In this document: positions 1 to 6,890 of the stretch, one piece after another | How positions within the stretch are numbered: position 1 is the first letter of the stretch | How the letters are laid out: each line of letters opens with the position of its first letter | Assembly (NCBI GenBank): GCA_025351615.1 | Contig: JANXVP010000567.1 | Span: 1 to 6,890 of the forward strand | Reading direction: 5' to 3' | Length of the DNA stretch: 6,890 bases | DNA from: Ramlibacter sp. | Lineage (GTDB): Bacteria; Pseudomonadota; Gammaproteobacteria; Burkholderiales; Burkholderiaceae_C | Notes under the pieces: generated by a model | Seen by the model: only the letters and a program-made list of their open reading frames with translations | What the model was told of the DNA's origin: nothing | The model's database searches: none | Translations under genes and position numbers: made by a program

Positions 1-1023
1 CAGCCGGACGGCGCCGTGCAGCAATGCATGGCTGACGACATATGGCAGACTGAATTTCGCCTCGAACGCGGTGCGCGGCGCGAAATTCCCTGTGACATCC
101 AGTGCGGTCTTGTAGGTATCGACATGGACGGATTCAATCTGCGACGCGTCGATCTTGTGCTGTGCCCTGACCTCGAGCATCGCGTCGATGGCAGCGAACG
201 TGTGGCCGCAGCACGCATGATTCTTTTGCGTGATGGCCTTGATGTTGTACCGCTCGCCAAGCTCGGCCGTTGCGCGATCCCATTTCGGATCGACCGACAT
301 CGCCGCTCCGAATCCTGCCTCACCTTCGAGAATGTCCAGCGCGCCGGTGACGCCATGTGCAGCACCGGTGCCTGCGGTTACCCCGACCCACGCCGCATGG
401 CCTGCATGCAATGCCTTGGTCATCGCGTCGGATCGGAACGCCTGCTGCAGACCCGATGCGAATGTCGCGGCGGTCGCGAGCGCGTGCTTCATGACATCCA
501 TATTCGCTCCGTCGAGCAGTGCTGCCACGGCAGCGGCGCTGCCGAAACACCCGACCGTCCCCGTGGTGTGGAAGAATCGATAGTGTGACGGCTGAACCGC
601 CACGCCGATACGCGTCGATATTTCGTAGCCGATGGTGATCGCCTTCAGAAAATCCGCGCCGCTACGACCCCTGTCCTCGGCAACAGCCAAAGCTGCGGAA
701 ATCGTGGGGCAACCCGGGTGATAGACGGCGTCACGGAAGATGTCATCGAATTCCGCCGCATGCGACATGCTTCCGTTGATCCATGCAGCCGTTCCCGGCA
801 GCGCCGTCGTCTGCATTCCCGGCAGGCTGGACTTTCCATAGCCGAGCTCGTTGCTGTGCGCACGCATGAGATTGGTGCCCGGCGCTCCGACCGTGCCCGG
901 AAAGAGCGCCGAGAACCAGTCAATGAGCGCTCTCTTTGCATGGTGTCTGACGTCCGGCGGGAGCGCCCGGCCGGCTTCGAAGCGCGAATATTCGGCAAAT
1001 CGATCCAGGATCATTTGATTCAT
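1..1023 (-). CDS. MmgE/PrpD family protein, C-terminus beyond window edge
   Basis: My reading of the reverse strand gives 341 uninterrupted codons from an ATG at 1023 to base 1; the family usually has about 450 residues, so the C-terminal quarter is missing. Family landmarks run in order: LPPDVRHHAKRALIDW (21-36), a SHAAEFDD segment (87-94), HPG (102-104), HTTGTVGCFGSAAA (152-165), KALHAGHAAWVGV (203-215), KNHACCGHTFAAID (267-280) and FSLPYVVSHALL (324-335). The family includes 2-methylcitrate dehydratase (PrpD), cis-aconitate decarboxylase and iminodisuccinate epimerase, which are cytosolic enzymes acting on polycarboxylates; the exact substrate cannot be chosen here. The start follows directly on the TGA of the M81 remnant, and a second ATG lies at codon 4 (1014); neither has a clear Shine-Dalgarno. 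Base composition is lower in GC than the next genes (36/60, 34/60 and 32/60 G+C at 1-60, 121-180 and 721-780), with many A/T-ending codons, hinting at a separate origin. Confidence 0.93.
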   Translation of the reverse strand, partial: MNQMILDRFAEYSRFEAGRALPPDVRHHAKRALIDWFSALFPGTVGAPGTNLMRAHSNELGYGKSSLPGMQTTALPGTAAWINGSMSHAAEFDDIFRDAVYHPGCPTISAALAVAEDRGRSGADFLKAITIGYEISTRIGVAVQPSHYRFFHTTGTVGCFGSAAAVAALLDGANMDVMKHALATAATFASGLQQAFRSDAMTKALHAGHAAWVGVTAGTGAAHGVTGALDILEGEAGFGAAMSVDPKWDRATAELGERYNIKAITQKNHACCGHTFAAIDAMLEVRAQHKIDASQIESVHVDTYKTALDVTGNFAPRTAFEAKFSLPYVVSHALLHGAVRL

Positions 1024-1167
1024 TCACAGTGGCCCGGCGAAATACAGCATCTGGTCGGGATGCCGGCCGGCCGGAAAGTAGCCGCGGTCGCGGAAGGAGG
1101 CGATGCTGGTCGGCATCGGGGCGAAGGTGTTGGTTTGGGTCGCGAGGGAGCCGCTGAAGACGCGCAT
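1024..1167 (-). pseudogene. N-terminal remnant of an M81 (MlrC-type) metallopeptidase
   Basis: A 47-codon reading frame on the reverse strand starts with ATG at 1167 and ends with TGA at 1026-1024. It begins MRVFSGSLATQTNTFAPMPT and continues through FRDRGYFPAGRHPDQ. This is the characteristic opening of M81/MlrC proteins, whose N-terminus carries the (E/Q)TNTFxP signature. Full-length members have roughly 480-500 residues, so about nine tenths is gone, and no further M81 sequence is seen in the window. The stop is followed immediately by the ATG of the MmgE/PrpD gene (TGAATG), and the GC content falls from here leftwards. The frame starts 21 bp after the stop of the DauA-like gene, so the intact gene probably belonged to that operon. 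It may still be translated as a short leader coupled to the next gene, but it cannot fold into an M81 enzyme. The family call rests on remembered consensus. Confidence 0.7.
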
Positions 1168-1188
1168 GAGATCTGTCCGAGGGGTGAT

Positions 1189-2512
<1,324 letters not shown>

Positions 2513-3382
2513 TCAGGTATAGCGCCTCTCGAGGGCATCGAAGTCGTCCTTGCGCACCAGCGCCTGCCGTTCGGCGAAGGTGGCGACCAGGCCGCTGGTG
2601 TTGTCGAGCCGGCCGCCATCGCGTAACTGCTGCAGGGCCAGCGTCATGCCGCGCACCGCGCCCTGCAGCGCCGCATTGGCATACAGCACCAGGCTGAAAC
2701 CCATTTCGGCAAAATCGCGCGCGTCCAGCGTCGGAGTTTTGCCCCCGATCACCACGTTGACGATCTGCGGGCACGCGATCTCACGCGGGATGCGTCGCAT
2801 CGCCTCGATCGATTCCGGCGCCTCGACGAAGGTGATGTCGGCGCCGGCCTGGGCATAGGCCTGGGCGCGCGCGATGGCGGCGTCGATGCCGTCGACCGCG
2901 GCCGCGTCCGTGCGGGCGATGATGAGGAAGTCGGCGTGCTCGCGCGCATCCACCGCGGCGTGGACCTTGCCGACCATCTCCGCCTGCGACACAACGTTCT
3001 TGCCGTCGAAATGGCCGCATTTCTTGGGGCTGACCTGGTCTTCCAGCTGAATGGCGTTGGCACCCGCGCGCTCCAGGGTGCGCACCGTGTGCCGGACATT
3101 GAGCGCATTGCCGAAGCCCGTGTCGGCGTCGACGATGATCGGCAGCGCCACCGCGCCGCGGACCGCAGCCGTGTGCTGGGCCACGTCGCTGAGCGACAGG
3201 AAGCCGAGGTCCGGCATGCCATAGAAGGTGTTGGTGAGGCCGGCGCCGCTCAGGTAGACAGCCTCGAACCCGAGTTGCTCGATCACGCGGGCGGCCAGTG
3301 CGTTGGCGGCACCAGGCACGATCAAGCCTCGCCGCGCTTCGACACGCTGCCGCAGCAGCGCGCCAGGCTGGGATTGCGCCAT
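2513..3382 (-). CDS. Isocitrate lyase/PEP mutase family protein, methylisocitrate lyase-like
   Basis: This 289-residue protein has the length of the PrpB/oxaloacetate decarboxylase/dimethylmalate lyase group. Mg-site and catalytic features are present: VDADTGFGN (84-92), AIQLEDQ (110-116), the active-site loop KKCGH (120-124) with catalytic Cys122, IIARTDA (154-160) and VEAPES (186-191). The cysteine loop separates C-C lyases, which cleave 2-methylisocitrate or similar branched 2-hydroxy acids to pyruvate or glyoxylate plus a second acid, from the phosphonate-forming PEP mutases. The exact substrate is open. Two adjacent ATGs (3385 and 3382) overlap the TGA of the upstream receptor gene. I favour 3382 because AAGGA at 3393-3389 stands 6 nt before it but only 3 nt before the other. 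The overlap implies translational coupling with the receptor, linking uptake and cleavage of the same compound. Confidence 0.95.
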   Translation of the reverse strand: MAQSQPGALLRQRVEARRGLIVPGAANALAARVIEQLGFEAVYLSGAGLTNTFYGMPDLGFLSLSDVAQHTAAVRGAVALPIIVDADTGFGNALNVRHTVRTLERAGANAIQLEDQVSPKKCGHFDGKNVVSQAEMVGKVHAAVDAREHADFLIIARTDAAAVDGIDAAIARAQAYAQAGADITFVEAPESIEAMRRIPREIACPQIVNVVIGGKTPTLDARDFAEMGFSLVLYANAALQGAVRGMTLALQQLRDGGRLDNTSGLVATFAERQALVRKDDFDALERRYT

Positions 3383-4347
3383 CATTCGTCCTTCATTCCT
3401 GTGGCCTTGACGACGGCACCCAGCCGGGCCCGCTCTTCGCCGACGAATCTGGCGAACGATGCGCGGCTGCCGCCGATCGGTTCGATGCCCATGCCCTTGA
3501 GCCGGTCGGCGATCGCAGGCGTCTTCATGGCCGCATCGACGGCAGCGCTCATCTTGTCCAGGATTGCGTCGGGCGTGCCGTGTGGCGCGTGGATGCCGGC
3601 CCAGTGCGCGATCCGCAGTTCGTCGAATCCCTGCTCGGATGCGGTGGAAAGCTGCGGATAGGCCGAGATCCGGGTGGTCCAGGTGTCTGCCAGCGCCTTC
3701 AGTTTGCCGCTGCGCAGGAAGGGCAGCGCGACGATGCTGGCCTCGGACGTCGCTTCGACCTGGTTGCCCAGAACGGCGGTGATCGACTCCGAACCGCTCT
3801 TGTACGGGACGATGTCCAGCTTGGCTCCGTAACGCGTTTCCAGCACGCCGGAGACGAAGTGCGGGGTGCTCCCCGTTCCAGCCGTGGCCCAGTGGAAGCC
3901 CTGGCCCTGCTGCGATGCGGCGATGAATTCCTTGAGGTTGTTGTACGGCGCGTTGGCCGGCACCAGCACAACCGAGGGCGCAAGGCCGATCATCGCCACT
4001 GGCACCAGGTCGGTGTCCTTGTACGGCATGGTCTTCTTGATCATGCTGTTGGAGATCACGCCGGCGGCGCTGATCAGGAACGTGTAGCCGTCCGAAGGGC
4101 TCTTGGCCACCAGGTCCGCGCCCAGCGTTGTGCTGCCGCCTGGCTTGTTCTCGACCAGCACCGGCTGGCCAAGTGCTTTGGAAGCACCTTCGGCCGCGGC
4201 GCGCGCCATCAGGTCGTTGGCGCCGCCGGCGGAAAAAGGCACGATGAGGCGGATCGGTCTGGTCGGCCAACTTTGGGCCGCGACGCCAGCGGACGCAAGG
4301 GTAGCGGCGAGCCCCGCGATCAGGGCCAGGCGAGTGGAAAGGCGCAA
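3382..4347 (-). CDS. Bug/TctC-family tripartite tricarboxylate transporter substrate-binding protein
   Basis: This 321-residue periplasmic receptor has a Sec signal peptide: basic MRLSTR, a hydrophobic core through about residue 19, and likely cleavage after VAA (24), before QSWP. Bug landmarks follow: PTRPIRLIVPFSAGG (28-42), Asp45, VENKPGGSTTLGA (65-77), DGYT (86-89), DLVPVAMIG (113-121), GTGSTPHFVSGVLE (157-170), VPYKSG (180-185). These receptors bind carboxylates and related small acids between two lobes and hand them to TctA/TctB membrane proteins. No such partners are encoded here, which is common for orphan Bug receptors. The start must be TTG at 4347: AGGAG lies 8 nt upstream, and the next in-frame Met (codon 47) would remove the signal peptide and first ligand loop. 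It is the first gene of the leftward operon, and its stop overlaps the start of the lyase gene. Confidence 0.95.
   Translation of the reverse strand: MRLSTRLALIAGLAATLASAGVAAQSWPTRPIRLIVPFSAGGANDLMARAAAEGASKALGQPVLVENKPGGSTTLGADLVAKSPSDGYTFLISAAGVISNSMIKKTMPYKDTDLVPVAMIGLAPSVVLVPANAPYNNLKEFIAASQQGQGFHWATAGTGSTPHFVSGVLETRYGAKLDIVPYKSGSESITAVLGNQVEATSEASIVALPFLRSGKLKALADTWTTRISAYPQLSTASEQGFDELRIAHWAGIHAPHGTPDAILDKMSAAVDAAMKTPAIADRLKGMGIEPIGGSRASFARFVGEERARLGAVVKATGMKDE
3389..3393 (-). promoter_or_regulatory. Ribosome binding site of the lyase gene
   Basis: The reverse strand reads AAGGA here, inside the last codons of the receptor gene. It stands 6 nt before ATG 3382 and 3 nt before ATG 3385, and so decides in favour of the second of the two tandem start codons. 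Confidence 0.6.
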
Positions 4348-4355
4348 GATAGTGT

Positions 4356-4360
4356 CTCCT
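4356..4360 (-). promoter_or_regulatory. Strong Shine-Dalgarno that fixes the TTG start
   Basis: The reverse strand reads AGGAG followed by 8 nt (ACACTATC) and TTG at 4347. It is a strong ribosome binding site in the window, and it supports the non-ATG start of the leftward Bug receptor. Confidence 0.75.
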
Positions 4361-4447
4361 GTAACGTGGATCTGGATTCGCGCAACGCGGCGGACTCCAG
4401 TATGGTCGCGTCTGGCGGCTTGGCGGAACGAACGACGGAGCGTTTTT

Positions 4448-4470
4448 ATGCTGGAAGAAATGCTGGAAGA
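4448..4470 (+). repeat. 12-bp-period tandem repeat containing a GGAAGA element
   Basis: The 11-mer ATGCTGGAAGA occurs at 4448-4458 and again at 4460-4470, a 12-bp period. Each copy carries an ATG and a GGAAGA Shine-Dalgarno-like element; the second copy's GGAAGA (4465-4470) ends 6 nt before the CoA-transferase ATG. Because the period is a multiple of three, the copies stay in one reading frame. This looks like a small duplication at a translation initiation region. Confidence 0.8.
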
Positions 4471-4476
4471 GCGCGA

Positions 4477-4480
<4 letters not shown>
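4448..4480 (+). CDS. Possible 10-residue leader peptide upstream of the CoA-transferase
   Basis: A short frame, MLEEMLEERE, starts at ATG 4448, with GGAG (4437-4440) 7 nt upstream. It stops at TGA 4478-4480, overlapping the CoA-transferase ATG as ATGA. Spacing and overlap fit a translated leader that couples initiation to the next gene. It contains no regulatory codon run such as repeated Trp or His, and at this length it could be chance. Confidence 0.25.
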
Positions 4481-5651
<1,171 letters not shown>

Positions 5652-5655
<4 letters not shown>

Positions 5656-6617
5656 AGGCGTCCTGGAAATCGCTCGTGGCCGGCGCGTCGCTGTTGGCTG
5701 CCGCATGCGCGGTGGCGCAGCCCTATCCCAACAAGCTGATCCGGTTCGTCGTGGGCTTTCCGGCGGGCAGCAGCATCGACGTGGTCTTGCGGATCGTGCT
5801 CGATGATGTGCATGTCCGCACCGGCGCGACCCTTGTGATCGAGAACCGCCCGGGTGCATTGGGCGCGCTGGGCATGGACATCGTGAGCCGCGCCGCGCCT
5901 GACGGGTACACGCTGATGCCGAGCTCCAGCGCGATGCACTCGTCGGGCCTGCACCTGGCCCGCGCACTGCAGAAGCTCGAGCCGGTGAGCGGATTGACGC
6001 ACATTGCGCGCACCGTGCGCTTCGACATTGCGGTGGTCACCGCCACTTCAGGGCCATACAGGACTGCGCGCGAACTGATCGGCGCGGCCAAGGCCAAGGC
6101 GCAAGGGCTGACCTACGGCTTCGGTTCGGGCACCGGGCAGGTCAGCTCGGCCGCATTCAGCCACGCCGCCGGCATCGAGGTGCGGCCCATTCCCTACAAA
6201 GGCCAGCCTGCCGCCGTCACCGACCTGCTCGGCGGCCAGATCGACTTCGTTTCATCCGACCTCGGCGCAGTGCTCGCCTTCCTCAAACAGGGCACCCTCA
6301 CCGCAGTCGCGGTGCTGGCCGAGCGCCGCTCGCCGCTGCTGCCAAGCGTGCCAACCGCGCGAGAAGCGGGGCTGCCTGCGGTCGTCCTGGGTGGGTGGAT
6401 CGGCATCGACGGCCCCGCGAAGCTGCCGGCTGAAGTGACCTCCTGGTGGACCGACCAGCTGCGCACCACGCTGGCGGTTGCGCAGGTGCAGGAAAAGCTG
6501 AGGGCCATCGGCATGGAGCCGTCGCTGTTGGCCGGCGAACCTTTCGCGCGCTTTGTGGAAGCGGAGCAGGAGCGCTGGGGCACGCATGTCCGCAACGCCG
6601 GCATCCAGTCCGAGTAA
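5652..6617 (+). CDS. Second Bug/TctC-family periplasmic substrate-binding protein
   Basis: Like the leftward receptor this protein has 321 residues, but the sequence is clearly divergent, so it is not a recent duplicate. A Sec signal peptide covers MKASWK plus a hydrophobic stretch, with likely cleavage after AVA (22), before QPYPN. Bug landmarks are PNKLIRFVVGFPAGSSID (26-43), VIENRPGALGALG (62-74), PDGYTL (83-88), GFGSGTGQ (156-163), IPYKGQPAAVTDLLGGQIDFV (180-200) and PSVPTAREAGLP (231-242). The first ligand loop reads PAGSSID rather than the usual PAGG, and the His seen after the second glycine loop in the other receptor is absent, so a different ligand is likely. A Cys at residue 19 (AAAC) does not make a good lipobox because -3 is Ala. 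The gene is coupled to the CoA-transferase by an ATGA overlap, suggesting that the captured compound is the acid to be activated. TctA and TctB partners are not present. Confidence 0.95.
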
Positions 6618-6890
6618 GCCACGTCTCGACCTCAACGACCCCGGAGCTGCGGAGATCTTCGGCAGAGTAAATGACCCACAGGCCAAGCCATGCACCAGGT
6701 CGGGCCACCCCAAATCTTCACTGCCAGGCCTTGCCGTCCAGCAACCAGGATAGAAGTGGCTCCGGTTGTCTGAACAGCATTCCCCGACTTTTAAGTGGAA
6801 GACTCTGTGCGGATTGCCAAAGGTGCAGAGTTGTGCACGGCGGCGGTCGGTGCTTGCGACGAACCGGCCGACGCGGTGGGCAACTCGGGG
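6618..6890. other. 3' flank without a supportable gene
   Basis: No known protein, RNA gene, terminator or transposase end is recognisable here. GC content is lower than in the operon (35/60 at 6721-6780 and 32/60 at 6781-6840, against 42/60 at 4501-4560). Short open frames exist: 6586-6753 (+), overlapping the receptor end; one from ATG 6671 (+) to the right edge; one from GTG 6795 (+) to the edge, containing AKGAELCTAAVG; and one on the reverse strand from the edge to a TGA at 6718. None has an RBS and motif content together. A 5-bp dyad, GTGCA-GAGTTG-TGCAC, lies around 6823-6838. The region may be a degraded remnant or the 5' end of a gene beyond the edge. Confidence 0.5.

Larger units (their letters stand above)
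4348..4476. promoter_or_regulatory. Divergent intergenic region between the two operons
   Basis: These 129 bp lie between the TTG of the leftward receptor gene and the ATG of the rightward CoA-transferase gene, so they must contain the leftward promoter and probably the rightward one. I found no convincing -35/-10 pair on either strand. A small dyad, CGCG-CAA-CGCG (4379-4389), is the only symmetric element I noticed. The divergent layout is typical of operons under a shared regulator, but no regulator gene lies in the window. Confidence 0.55.

Noticed and set aside
16..588. 190-codon plus-strand frame at the left edge
   Set aside because: It is antisense to the clear MmgE/PrpD sequence and has no recognisable domain.
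3383..4270. Upstream extension of the lyase frame on the minus strand
   Set aside because: It overlaps the Bug receptor in another frame, and the lyase fold and length match a start at 3382.
3298..4476. Upstream extension of the CoA-transferase frame on the plus strand
   Set aside because: The frame is open, but it is antisense to the well-supported Bug receptor and part of the lyase. The family N-terminus begins at 4477 with a suitable ribosome site.
4348..4476. Candidate sigma-70 boxes (TTGGCG at 4420 on plus; CATACT on minus)
   Set aside because: Partner boxes at 16-18 bp spacing are poor matches, so no promoter is called.
6795..6890. GTG-started frame with AKGAELCTAAVG, faintly like the start of alpha/beta hydrolases
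   Set aside because: It is only 32 codons before the edge, begins right after an in-frame TAA, lacks a ribosome site, and the similarity breaks down after the glycine.

Overview
The window looks like a catabolic/accessory stretch of a high-GC betaproteobacterial chromosome, most probably order Burkholderiales (Bordetella, Achromobacter, Variovorax or Cupriavidus type). The main reason is two orphan Bug-type (TctC-like) periplasmic solute receptors embedded among small-molecule catabolic genes. Such receptors are greatly expanded in that order. No rRNA, tRNA, CRISPR array or recognisable transposase is visible.

Layout: two divergent operons share a 129-bp intergenic region (4348-4476). The leftward operon reads, in transcription order: a Bug receptor (4347-3382, TTG start); an isocitrate lyase/PEP mutase-family C-C lyase with an intact KKCGH loop (3382-2513, start overlapping the receptor stop); a 157-bp gap with a perfect hairpin; a DauA-like FAD amino-acid dehydrogenase (2355-1189); a 47-codon remnant of an M81 (MlrC-type) metallopeptidase (1167-1024); and a MmgE/PrpD-family protein (1023 to beyond the left edge). 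The rightward operon holds a class III CoA-transferase (4477-5655) and a second Bug receptor (5652-6617), joined by an ATGA stop/start overlap. The last 273 bp (6618-6890) contain no gene I can support.

Working together (inference): the receptors would capture carboxylates in the periplasm, although no TctA/TctB membrane partners are present. The CoA-transferase would activate an acid. The lyase and the MmgE/PrpD protein are relatives of PrpB and PrpD, which serve the methylcitrate-type route. The FAD enzyme would oxidise a D-amino or imino acid to a 2-oxo acid. The actual substrate is not readable from the sequence, and no regulator lies in the window.

The most notable points are: the M81 remnant sitting exactly where base composition drops, from about 75-80% GC in sampled blocks near 1200-1320 to 53-60% in sampled blocks left of 1023, which suggests a recombination junction; the loss of two substrate-site residues in the DauA-like enzyme; and a tandemly repeated 12-bp unit that duplicates the Shine-Dalgarno-like sequence and creates a 10-codon ORF overlapping the CoA-transferase start. 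I see no wholly new system; the cluster is an unusual combination of known families.
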